From contig NZ_JADNRK010000014.1 of the NCBI RefSeq assembly GCF_015594845.1, positions 1 through 54,630 on the forward strand: 54,630 bases of DNA, read 5' to 3'. A program made the translations under genes and the position numbers. The notes beneath the pieces were generated by a model. It was given only the letters and a program-made list of their open reading frames with translations. It ran no database searches and was not told the origin of the DNA. This DNA comes from Alkalibacter mobilis (GTDB lineage: Bacteria > Bacillota > Clostridia > Eubacteriales > Alkalibacteraceae). This document shows, piece after piece, positions 1-8,273 of this stretch; the first letter of the stretch is position 1; each line of letters starts with the position of its first letter.

Positions 1-55
1 TGACCTTATAGGTCTTTAACTGCTCTTGCGACAAAGTGATCCATCCTTTTTTCAT
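1..55 (-). CDS. Probable transposase N-terminus, cut by window edge
   Basis: Reading the minus strand from the ATG at 55-53 gives 18 codons, starting MKKGWITLSQEQLKTYKV, that run off the left edge. This start resembles the N-termini of integrase-core transposases of the ISNCY/IS481-like kind, which open with a short TLSQEEL-type stretch before a helix-turn-helix. No ribosome site precedes the ATG, which is common in insertion sequences. Two similar GTGACATT-containing repeats lie just upstream (75-90 and 102-117) and look like the end of the element. Only 18 residues are visible, so family assignment is an inference from the opening residues and the flanking repeats. Confidence 0.4.
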   Translation of the reverse strand, partial: MKKGWITLSQEQLKTYKV

Positions 56-74
56 ATTTTCAGTTTAATAGAAT

Positions 75-117
75 GTGACATTTTATCAAGTGAATCTAAA
101 GGTGACATTATCACAAG
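75..117. repeat. Pair of direct repeats, probable insertion sequence end
   Basis: GTGACATTTTATCAAG (75-90) and GTGACATTATCACAAG (102-117) start 27 bp apart and match at most positions. They lie upstream of the truncated minus-strand reading frame at 1-55. Repeated GTGACATT blocks outside a transposase gene are typical of multi-repeat transposase-binding ends. The outer boundary of the element is probably near 117-120; no target duplication can be seen because the other end is outside the window. Confidence 0.4.
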
Positions 118-168
118 TTAACAACAACAAATAATAAAAGTTTTGAAAATAAAGGGAAATTATGTTAT

Positions 169-174
169 TATAAT
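169..174 (+). promoter_or_regulatory. Probable -10 of the tRNA-Leu promoter
   Basis: A perfect TATAAT lies 12 bp before the tRNA. The upstream -35 is poor: TTGAAA at 143-148 would need a 20-bp spacer. Confidence 0.35.
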
Positions 175-186
175 TTCATTGATGTT

Positions 187-273
187 GCCGAAGTGGTGAA
201 ACTGGCAGACACGCTGTGTTCAGGGCGCAGTGGGATTATTCTCGTGCGGGTTCGAATCCCGCCTTCGGCACCA
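187..273 (+). tRNA. tRNA-Leu (anticodon CAG)
   Basis: The sequence folds as a class II tRNA of 87 nt. The acceptor GCCGAAG pairs with CTTCGGC, the anticodon stem CTGTG/CGCAG encloses the loop TTCAGGG with anticodon CAG, a long variable arm follows, and the T arm carries GTTCGAATC. The CCA end is encoded (271-273). It reads CUG codons. A Rho-independent terminator follows at 342-369, so it is transcribed on its own between the insertion sequence remnant and ktrB. Confidence 0.95.
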
Positions 274-341
274 TATGTAATCACCTGGAATAAATGGATA
301 CAAGGTGATTACCATTAAGAAGATTTTCAACTTACATAATT

Positions 342-369
342 AACTCAGTGGATTTCGCTGAGTTTTTTT
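342..369 (+). terminator. Rho-independent terminator of tRNA-Leu
   Basis: The stem AACTCAG (342-348) pairs with CTGAGTT (358-364) and runs into a T tract. A second inverted repeat with no T tract, AATCACCT (279-286) with AGGTGATT (303-310), lies between the tRNA and this terminator and may protect the 3' trailer. Confidence 0.8.
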
Positions 370-390
370 AATGAGTCATTTTTTGGAATA

Positions 391-399
391 TGATATAAT
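391..399 (+). promoter_or_regulatory. Extended -10 promoter of ktrB
   Basis: TGATATAAT is an extended -10 (TGn plus TATAAT) without a good -35. It is followed by the perfect palindrome ATGACGTCAT (403-412), which would lie at the transcription start and could be an operator. The leader is only about 25 nt, too short for a c-di-AMP riboswitch. Confidence 0.5.
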
Positions 400-432
400 T
401 AAATGACGTCATAATACAGAGAGGGGATTTTA

Positions 433-1803
433 TTGAGAAAAATTTCCCGAATTCTAATAAAAATATTTGTTGGAAGAGATAAGATCAGGCCTCCTCAAAT
501 CTTAGTTCTCGGTTTTGCAGTGATAATTTTTTTCGGTGCCATGGTACTTTCACTGCCGATTTCATCTGTTTCGGGGGACAGAACAGACTTATTGACTGCT
601 TTATTTACGGCAACATCAGCAGTTTGTGTTACGGGTTTGGTCGTTGTTGATACTGGAACTTACTGGTCGAACTTTGGACAGGGTGTGATTTTGTTTCTAA
701 TACAGATAGGTGGTTTGGGTTTTATGACCATGACCACACTTATTTTTCTAATAGCTGGAAAAAGAATTACTATCAAGGAAAGGATCTTGATAAAGGATTC
801 ATTAAGTAGCAACACACTGGAAGGCGTTGTCAGATTTGTCAAATATATTTTGGCATTTACATTTTTAGCTGAGCTGGCAGGTGCAATAGTTCTTGCTTTT
901 ACTTTTATTCCCTTATACGGAGGGGTAAAAGGGGTAGCGTTGTCTATTTTCCACTCAGTATCGGCATTTTGCAATGCAGGCTTTGATTTAGTCGGAGGGT
1001 TTAGAAGTTTGACGCCCTTTGTAAACAATATATCCCTTAATTTGACGGTAATAATTTTGATAATACTTGGAGGATTGGGATTTTCTGTTGTCAATGATGT
1101 TTTTAAGATAAAAAAATTTAAGAGATTGAATTTTCACAGTAAAATAGTTCTTTCTATTTCAGCTGTTCTGATAATTACAGCTTTCATTATTTTTGGCATC
1201 TTGGAGTCAGGAAATCTTGATACTGTGAAGGATCTACCCTTGCATGGCAAATTTCTATCGACTTTATTTTTAGCGGTGACACCAAGAACCGCAGGATTCA
1301 ATACAGTTGATATGGCATCATTGACTATGGGGTCACTAGTTTTTGTTATATTTTTAATGTTCATAGGAGGTTCTCCGGGATCTACTGCAGGAGGTGTCAA
1401 GACTACGACTTTCGGTGTCTTGCTTTATACACTCATATCAGTTCTCAGAGGCAGGAAAGAAACAGAAGTATTTGGAAGAACTATTTCCGCTGACACGGTT
1501 AGACGTGCGCTTTCAATCATCATGATCGGAATGGGATTGTTGTTCATCGATGTACTGATATTGACTTTTACAGAAGATGCAGGTTTGGTCGAAATAGTAT
1601 TTGAAGCTGTGTCAGCATTTGGAACAGTTGGTTTGAGCATGGGGATCACTCCGCAACTGTCATCAGTTGGAAGAGTTATGATAATGATCACCATGTTTGC
1701 AGGAAGGGTTGGACCACTTACCATAGCATTTGCAATCAGTGAGGTTCAATCGGATATGGAAGCCGGAAAATACAGGTACCCGGAAGGAAAAGTTATAGTC
1801 TAG
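433..1803 (+). CDS. ktrB: Potassium uptake channel subunit KtrB (Trk/Ktr/HKT family)
   Basis: This is the membrane pore of a Ktr potassium uptake system, 456 residues. The four pore-loop repeats of the family are visible, each with its filter glycine: TSAVCVTG (61-68), SAFCNAG (177-183), TPRTAGF (283-289) and SAFGTVG (394-400). The glycine-rich intramembrane gate loop GGSPGSTAGG is at 312-321. The start is TTG, preceded by GAGAGGGG. ktrA follows after 23 bp and encodes the nucleotide-binding gating ring, so the two form one transport complex. Length and repeats match full KtrB; TrkH proteins are usually somewhat longer. Assignment to Ktr rather than Trk rests on the small partner. Confidence 0.93.
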   Translation: MRKISRILIKIFVGRDKIRPPQILVLGFAVIIFFGAMVLSLPISSVSGDRTDLLTALFTATSAVCVTGLVVVDTGTYWSNFGQGVILFLIQIGGLGFMTMTTLIFLIAGKRITIKERILIKDSLSSNTLEGVVRFVKYILAFTFLAELAGAIVLAFTFIPLYGGVKGVALSIFHSVSAFCNAGFDLVGGFRSLTPFVNNISLNLTVIILIILGGLGFSVVNDVFKIKKFKRLNFHSKIVLSISAVLIITAFIIFGILESGNLDTVKDLPLHGKFLSTLFLAVTPRTAGFNTVDMASLTMGSLVFVIFLMFIGGSPGSTAGGVKTTTFGVLLYTLISVLRGRKETEVFGRTISADTVRRALSIIMIGMGLLFIDVLILTFTEDAGLVEIVFEAVSAFGTVGLSMGITPQLSSVGRVMIMITMFAGRVGPLTIAFAISEVQSDMEAGKYRYPEGKVIV

Positions 1804-1826
1804 TTAATCGAAATGAGGGTTGTTGA

Positions 1827-2489
1827 ATGAAACAGTTTGCCATACTTGGAATAGGGCGTTTTGGTTTTAGTTTGGCTACAAAATTGTATGAATTGGGTTA
1901 TGATGTTTTAGCCATAGATAAAGATGAAGAAAGAATAAAGTCCATAGCAGATCATGTAACTTATGCTGTTCAAGCTGATGCTACCGATATAAATACATTG
2001 AAATCGATAGGTCTCAAAAATATAGATACCGCTGTTGTGTCAATAGCATCTGATATCAATGCAAGTCTGATGGCAATACTAAATCTCCAGGAATTGGGAG
2101 TCGAAGAGTTGTTCGCAAAAGCTCAAAATGAGCAGCATGCCAAAGTATTGCATAAGATAGGTGTCGAAGAGGTGTTTTTACCGGAGAGAGACATGGGGCG
2201 ACGGGTTGCGCAACATATTGCATCCAGTAATATTTTGGATCTGATTGAACTGGATCCGGATCACAGCGTTATAGAAGTAAACGTGCCTAAAAGCTGGGTG
2301 GGGAAAAACCTTTCTGATCTCGATTTAAGAGCAAAACATGGAATAAATGTAATTGCTATTAAAAGAGATTCCGATGTTCAGATATCGCCTAAGGCTACTG
2401 AAATCATCAAAGAAAGCGATGTAGTAGTAGGTGTAGGAGAAAACGAAGCCTTGTCAACGCTTAAAGAAACTGGAAAAGAGAGATTATGA
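1827..2489 (+). CDS. ktrA: Ktr system regulatory subunit KtrA (RCK domain)
   Basis: This is the cytoplasmic RCK protein that forms a ring beneath KtrB and gates potassium uptake on binding ATP/ADP or NAD(H). At 220 residues it has one RCK_N and one RCK_C domain, the size of KtrA; TrkA has two copies. The nucleotide-binding GIGRFG lies at residues 8-13, with an acidic residue in DKDEE at the end of the second strand as expected for a Rossmann fold. The C-terminal part (about 134-214) is the RCK_C/TrkA_C domain, which in some relatives binds c-di-AMP. Its stop overlaps the start of the next gene by 4 bp. Confidence 0.93.
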   Translation: MKQFAILGIGRFGFSLATKLYELGYDVLAIDKDEERIKSIADHVTYAVQADATDINTLKSIGLKNIDTAVVSIASDINASLMAILNLQELGVEELFAKAQNEQHAKVLHKIGVEEVFLPERDMGRRVAQHIASSNILDLIELDPDHSVIEVNVPKSWVGKNLSDLDLRAKHGINVIAIKRDSDVQISPKATEIIKESDVVVGVGENEALSTLKETGKERL

Positions 2490-3271
2490 CGATAATTACC
2501 AGTAGGACTAACCCAAAAATCAAAAAATTACACAAGCTGAAGCAAAAAAAATATAGAGACAGCCTGGGAGAGTTTATTATTGAAGGGACCCGGTCAATTG
2601 AGATCGCTTTGACTGAAAATCAAGAAATTGAGAGTATTTTTGTTGACTCAGAATATCAATTTAAATTACACGACTGGTTGGTTGAATCTGGATTGGCAAA
2701 CCACGGAAACTTCAATTTGGTCGAAGGAAAATTGCTTAAAGAGGTTTTTGACACTGTTGCGCCTCAAGGAATTCTTGCAGTAGTAAAATACAAAAAATTA
2801 AATTTGGATGAATTGATGTCTTTAACGACACCCAAGGTAATTTTGCTCGACAGGATACAGGATCCTGGTAATTTGGGAACTATAATCAGGACGGCGGATG
2901 CAGCAGGTTATGATACGATCCTGTGTACCAAGGGATGCGCTGATTTGTATAATCCAAAGACTGTAAGAGCAACGATGGGTTCGATTTTAAACGTTAAAAT
3001 TTACGATGATCTGAATCAAAGTGATGTCATTGACTTTCTAAAAATAAATGGATATACAATCATTTCATCTACCCTAGAAGGCGGAATGGATTATACGGAC
3101 ATTCAAAAGCCTGTTAGATTTGCAGTAGTATTTGGGAATGAAGGCTCAGGTATCGATCCCCAAATATTAAAAAATAGTGATTTAAAAGTTAAAATACCAA
3201 TTTTAGGCAAAGCTGAATCCTTAAACGTGTCTGTAGCGGCGGGTATTTTGATTTATTACTTTGGAGTTTGA
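2486..3271 (+). CDS. SpoU-family RNA 2'-O-methyltransferase (RlmB/TrmH-like)
   Basis: This enzyme methylates a ribose 2'-OH in rRNA or tRNA with S-adenosylmethionine. The protein (261 residues) has an N-terminal L30e-like substrate-binding domain (about 1-100) and a C-terminal SPOUT knot domain. SPOUT motif 1, DPGNLGTIIRTA, is at 126-137. Motif 2, with FGNEGSGID, is near 215, and motif 3, with LNVSVAAGIL, is near 245. It overlaps ktrA by 4 bp (ATGA). In many Clostridia the same gene precedes pheS. The exact nucleotide target cannot be told from sequence. Confidence 0.88.
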   Translation: MTIITSRTNPKIKKLHKLKQKKYRDSLGEFIIEGTRSIEIALTENQEIESIFVDSEYQFKLHDWLVESGLANHGNFNLVEGKLLKEVFDTVAPQGILAVVKYKKLNLDELMSLTTPKVILLDRIQDPGNLGTIIRTADAAGYDTILCTKGCADLYNPKTVRATMGSILNVKIYDDLNQSDVIDFLKINGYTIISSTLEGGMDYTDIQKPVRFAVVFGNEGSGIDPQILKNSDLKVKIPILGKAESLNVSVAAGILIYYFGV

Positions 3272-3283
3272 GATCAGTCAGTA

Positions 3284-3311
3284 TTGACATTTTATCTTTA
3301 AATGTTATAAT
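3284..3311 (+). promoter_or_regulatory. Promoter of the pheST T-box transcript
   Basis: A perfect TTGACA (3284-3289) and a perfect TATAAT (3306-3311) are separated by 16 bp, giving a start near 3318, just before the T-box leader. Confidence 0.85.
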
Positions 3312-3317
3312 CGATAA

Positions 3318-3551
3318 TAATTGCATACAAAAATCAATGATGGAGACGGGAGACCGTAAGATTCTTTCAAGAGAGAGAGCACATACGCTGAAAGTGTTTT
3401 TATCGAATCAGGTCGAAATTCACTCCGGAGTACAGAATGGAAATCATAGTATATTCTGTCGGCCTGGCCGTTATAAAAAGAGAGGATATCATTTTATCAA
3501 ATTGGGTGGAACCGCGGTATTTATCGTCCCTTGCTAATGCAAGGGGCTTTT
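3318..3551 (+). promoter_or_regulatory. T-box leader, phenylalanine type
   Basis: The T-box sequence GGGTGGAACCGCGGT is at 3504-3518 and is followed by a terminator hairpin (3528-3545) with a T tract. Stem I elements, including the AG-rich bulge region (3371-3379), lie upstream. The probable specifier is TTC (3419-3421) in the context GAAATTCAC, which matches the downstream phenylalanyl-tRNA synthetase genes. Uncharged tRNA-Phe would pair with the specifier and with the T-box bulge (UGGA), favouring the antiterminator and expression of pheST. Confidence 0.95.
3528..3551 (+). terminator. T-box regulated terminator before pheS
   Basis: CCCTTGC (3528-3534) pairs with GCAAGGG (3539-3545) around a TAAT loop, followed by a T tract. 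Formation competes with the T-box antiterminator. Confidence 0.9.
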
Positions 3552-3595
3552 TTATTCTAAATAAATAGAAATAAACGTTTTGGAAGGAGAAATCA

Positions 3596-4618
3596 ATGAA
3601 AGAAAAACTTACTAAAATCAGAGAGATCTATATAGAAGAGATAAACAATGCAACATCTTCTGAAAATCTTGAAGATATAAGAGTAAAAGTACTTGGGAAA
3701 AAGGGCGAACTGACACTGGTTTTACGAGATATGGGAAAACTCAGCAAAGAAGAACGTCCTGAAATGGGAAAACTGGCAAATGAAGTAAGAGAAGCAATAG
3801 AAGTTAGCTTGGCAGGCCAAAAGGAAAAAATAATTGAAATTGAATATGAAAAAATGTTTGAAAATGAAGCAATAGATATAACACTTCCTGGCAAAAAAAC
3901 TCCATTTGGGAGTCACCATCCACTTAATATAGTTGTTGAAAGGCTGAACGACATTTTTATAGGTCTGGGTTTCACAGTTGAAGAAGGACCTGAGATCGAA
4001 TGGGCGGAATACAACTTTGATCATTTAAACATTCCGAAAGAGCACACATCCAGAGATTTGCAGGATACTTTCTATGTGAATGATGAAATGGTATTGAGAA
4101 CTCAAACTTCTCCGATTCAAGTTAGGACAATGATGAAAAGAAAACCGCCTATTAGGATTCTTGCTCCTGGGAGGGTGTATCGTTCGGATGAAATTGATGC
4201 TACCCATTCTCCGGTTTTTCATCAGGCTGAGGGTCTGGTAGTAGACGAAGGTATTACAATGAGTGATCTTAAAGGAACCTTGGATTTGTTCGCAAAAGAA
4301 ATGTTTGGACCAGATACCAAAACCAAATTTAGGCCGCATCAATTCTATTTTACTGAACCCAGTGCCGAAATGGACGTAACTTGTTTTGCTTGTAATGGAA
4401 AAGGCTGCAGGGTATGTCAGAATACCGGGTGGATCGAGATCCTTGGTTGCGGTATGGTACACCCCAATGTTCTTGAAGTATGCGGGATAGACCCGAAAAA
4501 GTACAGTGGATTTGCCTTCGGAATGGGGCTGGATAGAATAGCAATGATAAAGTACGGAATCAGTGATTTAAGACTTATGTTTGAAAATGACATAAGATTT
4601 CTGAAGCAATTTAAGTAG
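3596..4618 (+). CDS. pheS: Phenylalanine--tRNA ligase alpha subunit
   Basis: This is the catalytic alpha subunit of the alpha2-beta2 enzyme that charges tRNA-Phe. At 340 residues it has the usual bacterial length. It starts with the N-terminal coiled-coil arm (about 1-85) that contacts tRNA, followed by the class II synthetase core. Motif 2, with [15 protein letters not shown], is near residue 195. A four-cysteine stretch ([11 protein letters not shown]) near 262 precedes the [11 protein letters not shown] segment. Motif 3, GMGLDRIAM, is near 312. The ATG has an AGGAGA site. It is controlled by the upstream T-box and is followed after 13 bp by pheT. Confidence 0.97.
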   Translation: MKEKLTKIREIYIEEINNATSSENLEDIRVKVLGKKGELTLVLRDMGKLSKEERPEMGKLANEVREAIEVSLAGQKEKIIEIEYEKMFENEAIDITLPGKKTPFGSHHPLNIVVERLNDIFIGLGFTVEEGPEIEWAEYNFDHLNIPKEHTSRDLQDTFYVNDEMVLRTQTSPIQVRTMMKRKPPIRILAPGRVYRSDEIDATHSPVFHQAEGLVVDEGITMSDLKGTLDLFAKEMFGPDTKTKFRPHQFYFTEPSAEMDVTCFACNGKGCRVCQNTGWIEILGCGMVHPNVLEVCGIDPKKYSGFAFGMGLDRIAMIKYGISDLRLMFENDIRFLKQFK

Positions 4619-4631
4619 GAGGAGGAATACA

Positions 4632-7040
4632 ATGCATATAACACTTGAGTGGTTGAATGAGTTTGTCGATATAAAAGGAATAGATCCTAAGGAATATGGA
4701 GATAGGATGACAATGTCGGGAAGCAAGGTAGAGCAACTGGAAATCCTTGGAGAAGATATTGAAAACGTGAAAGTGGGTAAGATTTTGGAAATAGAACCTC
4801 ACCCGCAAGCTGATAAGCTGGTAGTATGCAAAATCGATGTAGGGAATAAGATACTTCAAATCGTCACTGGGGCTTCAAACATAAAGGTCGATGACGTGAT
4901 ACCGGTCGCAGTACCCGGTGCGAAACTTGCCGGTGGAATGAAAATTAAGACCAGCAAACTCAGAGGGATCGAGTCAGAGGGTATGTTGTGTTCAGCCGGT
5001 GAATTGGGGCTAAGAACTAATCTAATGGCAAAAGAAGATATTGAAGGAATTTATATTTTTAAAGAGGATGTTCAGATTGGAGAAGATGCCAAAGCTCTTT
5101 TGGGGCTGGAGGATGTAGTGGTTGAATTCGAACTTACTGCAAACAGGCCGGATTGTCACTCAATAATCGGTATGGCAAGAGAGAGTGCAGCTACTTTCAA
5201 TAAGCATTTGGTTTTACCTTTGATCGAAATCAACGAGGAAAACAGCGTTGACGACATTGAAGATTACTTAAGAGTGGAAATTGAAAATACTGAAGGTTGC
5301 CCTAGATATGTAGCCAGGATGATGAAAGTTGTGGACAACAAACCTTCGCCGTCGTGGATGAGAAATAGACTTTTGAACTGTGGAATACGTCCCATAAATG
5401 CAATTGTAGATGTGACGAATTATGTCATGTTGGAAATGGGACAGCCACTTCATGCTTTTGATTATATGAAATTGGGTAGCAACAATATTCTTGTTAGAAA
5501 CGCTGAAGAAAATGAAGAAATCATTACACTTGATGGCAATAAAAGAATCCTGAGTTCTACAGATTTGGTCATAACAAATGGGAAAACCCCTGTGGCAATA
5601 GCAGGAGTCATGGGTGGAGAAAATTCGGACATCGAAAATGGTACTCAAACGATAGTAATTGAGTCAGCAAATTTTAATAAAAATTATATCAGGGCAACAT
5701 CTAAAAATCTTAATTTCAGGACGGATTCATCCACAAAATTCGAAAAGGGGATAGATCCTGGTTTGGCTGGTGAGGCCGCTGACAGAGCTGTGCAACTTCT
5801 TTTGGATTTGGGAGTTTGTGAATTGATCAAGGGAAAGATCGATGTCTACAAAGAAAACAACTTTAAAAAAATTATTGAAGTAGAATGCTCATGGGTCAAC
5901 AGGTTTGTCGGGATCGATATCGAAGATGATAAGATGGTGGAATATCTGGAGAGACTTGCTTTAAATGCAAATTTGAACCAAGGTATAATTGAAGTTGAGA
6001 TTCCATCATTCAGGCAAGATCTTGAAATCAAAGAAGACATCGCTGAAGAAATAGCAAGGCTATTTGGATATAACAATATACCAAATACTGTAATAAGCGG
6101 AACCGCCACCGAAGGCGGCAGAAGTGGAAAGCAAAGATTACGCGCAGAACTAAAAGCTTTGCTGACAGATAAAAATTTTTACGAGATTCTAACGTATTCA
6201 TTCACAAGCGATAATAAACTTGCGGATTTAAATCTGACTGAAAAATCACCACTTGTGACAGAAAGCATTAGGTTGGTAAATCCGCTGGGAGAAGAGAACA
6301 GCCTTATGCGAACTACATTGATACCGGGTATGTTGCAGGTGATTTCTCATAATTTTAACAGGAATATACCAAGAGCGGGATTTTTTGAATTTTCGATGAA
6401 TTACAGAAAAAACAACAAGGAAAATTCACTCCCTATAGAAAGAAACATGATATCTATTGGTCAGTACGGACAAGGTGATTTCTTTGATTTGAAGGGGATC
6501 TTGGAGCTTTTGATTGAAAAGGCGAAAATTGATGAATCGAGAGTCGAATATATAAGGGGCAACTCAACCATGTTTCATCCTAACAGGAACGCTGAAATTC
6601 ATGTTGACGGTAAATGCCTGGGACTTATTGGGGAAATTCATCCAAAAGTCGTAAAGAATTATGATTTGCCAAACAGAACTTATGTAGGCGAAATTGATTT
6701 TGATCTTTTGCATGAGTTGTTTTCGGATTTGATAAAATTTGAAGAATTGCCTAAATATCCTGGTGTGCAGAGAGACTTGGCTTTTCTCGCATCTGAAGAA
6801 ATTCCTGCAGGAGATATTGAAAGCTTGATCAGACAAAGTGGAGGGAACTTATTGAAAGAAGTATCCTTGTTTGATGTTTATCAGGGATCCCAAATTCAAA
6901 AGGGTCAAAAAAGCATGGCTTACTCACTATATTTTCAAGCAAAAGACAGAACTTTGACGGAAATAGAAATAAAGGAGCGGATGGACAAGATTTTAATCGC
7001 CTGCAAAGAAAAGCTTAATTTGATTCTTAGAGATGCGTAG
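4632..7040 (+). CDS. pheT: Phenylalanine--tRNA ligase beta subunit
   Basis: This is the beta subunit of the phenylalanyl-tRNA synthetase, 802 residues, full length. It has the EMAP/tRNA-binding OB domain (about 40-150), the B3/B4 editing domain (about 210-380) that hydrolyses Tyr-tRNA-Phe, and the B5 domain (about 405-480). The inactive class II core and a C-terminal FDX-ACB anticodon-binding domain (about 710-802) complete it. The start has a very strong AGGAGGAGG site (4617-4625). It is translated together with pheS from the T-box transcript. Confidence 0.97.
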   Translation: MHITLEWLNEFVDIKGIDPKEYGDRMTMSGSKVEQLEILGEDIENVKVGKILEIEPHPQADKLVVCKIDVGNKILQIVTGASNIKVDDVIPVAVPGAKLAGGMKIKTSKLRGIESEGMLCSAGELGLRTNLMAKEDIEGIYIFKEDVQIGEDAKALLGLEDVVVEFELTANRPDCHSIIGMARESAATFNKHLVLPLIEINEENSVDDIEDYLRVEIENTEGCPRYVARMMKVVDNKPSPSWMRNRLLNCGIRPINAIVDVTNYVMLEMGQPLHAFDYMKLGSNNILVRNAEENEEIITLDGNKRILSSTDLVITNGKTPVAIAGVMGGENSDIENGTQTIVIESANFNKNYIRATSKNLNFRTDSSTKFEKGIDPGLAGEAADRAVQLLLDLGVCELIKGKIDVYKENNFKKIIEVECSWVNRFVGIDIEDDKMVEYLERLALNANLNQGIIEVEIPSFRQDLEIKEDIAEEIARLFGYNNIPNTVISGTATEGGRSGKQRLRAELKALLTDKNFYEILTYSFTSDNKLADLNLTEKSPLVTESIRLVNPLGEENSLMRTTLIPGMLQVISHNFNRNIPRAGFFEFSMNYRKNNKENSLPIERNMISIGQYGQGDFFDLKGILELLIEKAKIDESRVEYIRGNSTMFHPNRNAEIHVDGKCLGLIGEIHPKVVKNYDLPNRTYVGEIDFDLLHELFSDLIKFEELPKYPGVQRDLAFLASEEIPAGDIESLIRQSGGNLLKEVSLFDVYQGSQIQKGQKSMAYSLYFQAKDRTLTEIEIKERMDKILIACKEKLNLILRDA

Positions 7041-7058
7041 GCAGAAAATGACGTCCAA

Positions 7059-8273
7059 ATGGATAATATTATGAAAATGTTGATTATGAATTGCGGAAGT
7101 TCATCTATAAAGTGCAAATTGGTTGTAATGCCTCAATATGAAGTTATTGCATCGTTAAGCGTCAGTCGTTTGGGAATGGAAGATGCTCATATAAGTGTTT
7201 CTGTTCAAGGCTTGGAAAATTCGTCATTTATCGCACCAGTATTTAATCATGAGGAAGGAATAGGGCGAATACTTGGGATATTATTCGATGGAGATGACAA
7301 AATCATTGATAAAACAGAAATAAAAGCAATAGGTCATCGCATTGTTCATGGCGGAGAAAAAATGAGCAAATCAGTCATTGTGGATCAAGAATTGATCGAT
7401 TATCTCGAATCCATATCGGATTTGGCGCCTCTCCATAATCCAGCTCATGTGGCAGGAATCAGGGCATGCACTAAAATGCTCCCTGATGTACTGCAAGTTG
7501 CAGCTTTTGACAATGGATATCATCAGTCCCTGAAAAAACAGGTTTATTCGTATGCAATACCCTATTATTATGCTGAAAAGTACTCCATTAGAAAATACGG
7601 ATTTCATGGCATCGCTTTTAGAAGCATGACGGATGAGGCCAAGGAAACCTTGAATAGCGATCTAAATGGTAAGAAGACAGTGCTTTTAATGTTGGGAAGC
7701 GGGACTACTGCCAATGCGGCTGTAGATGGCATCTCATATGACGTTAGTACGGGCTTCACTCCTCATGAAGGTTTGATTCAGTCTACTAGATCCGGCGATA
7801 CAGACCCGGCAGTATATACATATTTAATGAAAAAAGAAAATTTGACTCCTGATGAGGTCGATCATATCATGAACAAGGAAAGTGGTTGGTATGGTATGAC
7901 TGGAATAAGCAATGACCTAAGGGATGTTTATATGGCGGCACAAAATGGTGACGAAAGAGCTTTAAATGCAATCGAGTCCCTGTGCCACAGAATAAAAAAA
8001 TATATTGGTGCATACGCTGCGGTTATGGGCGGTATAGACACATTGATTTTTGGTGGGGGAGTCGGTGAACATGCTTGGTATGTAAGGGAAAAGGTTTGTT
8101 CGAATATGGAGTTTCTTGGAATTCAGATCGACGCAGAAAAAAACCGGGAGCTCGAGGGTCCCGGAATTATATCAAACGGTAAAATGTCGGTAGAAATCCT
8201 AGTAACCAAAGTGGATGAAGAAAAAGTGATTTCCAAGGACGCATATCAAGTTATTAAAGATTGTCAGAAGTAG
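7059..8273 (+). CDS. Divergent acetokinase-family kinase with altered active site
   Basis: This is a 404-residue member of the acetate/butyrate/propionate kinase family (ASKHA fold), which moves phosphate between ATP and a short-chain carboxylate. Residues kept, counting from 7059, are N11, R94 in GHRIVHGGE, H126 in LAPLHNP, D151 in FDNGYH, H183 in YGFHG and R244 in TRSGD. Several normally invariant ones differ. The canonical HLGNG is MLGSG (211-215), losing the His and the Asn, and the GIGENS loop is GVGEHA (334-339), with His for Asn. It is therefore not an ordinary AckA; the substrate is unknown. It follows pheT by 18 bp without a clear ribosome site; ATG 7071 is an alternative start. Its 3' end overlaps the convergent gene by 20 bp. 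Confidence 0.8.
   Translation: MDNIMKMLIMNCGSSSIKCKLVVMPQYEVIASLSVSRLGMEDAHISVSVQGLENSSFIAPVFNHEEGIGRILGILFDGDDKIIDKTEIKAIGHRIVHGGEKMSKSVIVDQELIDYLESISDLAPLHNPAHVAGIRACTKMLPDVLQVAAFDNGYHQSLKKQVYSYAIPYYYAEKYSIRKYGFHGIAFRSMTDEAKETLNSDLNGKKTVLLMLGSGTTANAAVDGISYDVSTGFTPHEGLIQSTRSGDTDPAVYTYLMKKENLTPDEVDHIMNKESGWYGMTGISNDLRDVYMAAQNGDERALNAIESLCHRIKKYIGAYAAVMGGIDTLIFGGGVGEHAWYVREKVCSNMEFLGIQIDAEKNRELEGPGIISNGKMSVEILVTKVDEEKVISKDAYQVIKDCQK

Noticed and set aside
279-310. Inverted repeat AATCACCT/AGGTGATT as terminator of tRNA-Leu
   Set aside because: No T tract follows; the hairpin at 342-364 with a T tract is the better terminator.
400-432. c-di-AMP riboswitch before ktrB
   Set aside because: Only about 25 nt separate the -10 region from the start codon, too short for the ydaO/yuaA RNA.
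660-1724. Long open frames antisense to ktrB
   Set aside because: They are composition shadows of a clear membrane protein gene and lack ribosome sites.
3268-3537. Open frame of 89 codons directly after the rRNA methyltransferase
   Set aside because: It covers the pheS promoter and T-box leader, has no ribosome site and its sequence is explained by the RNA elements.
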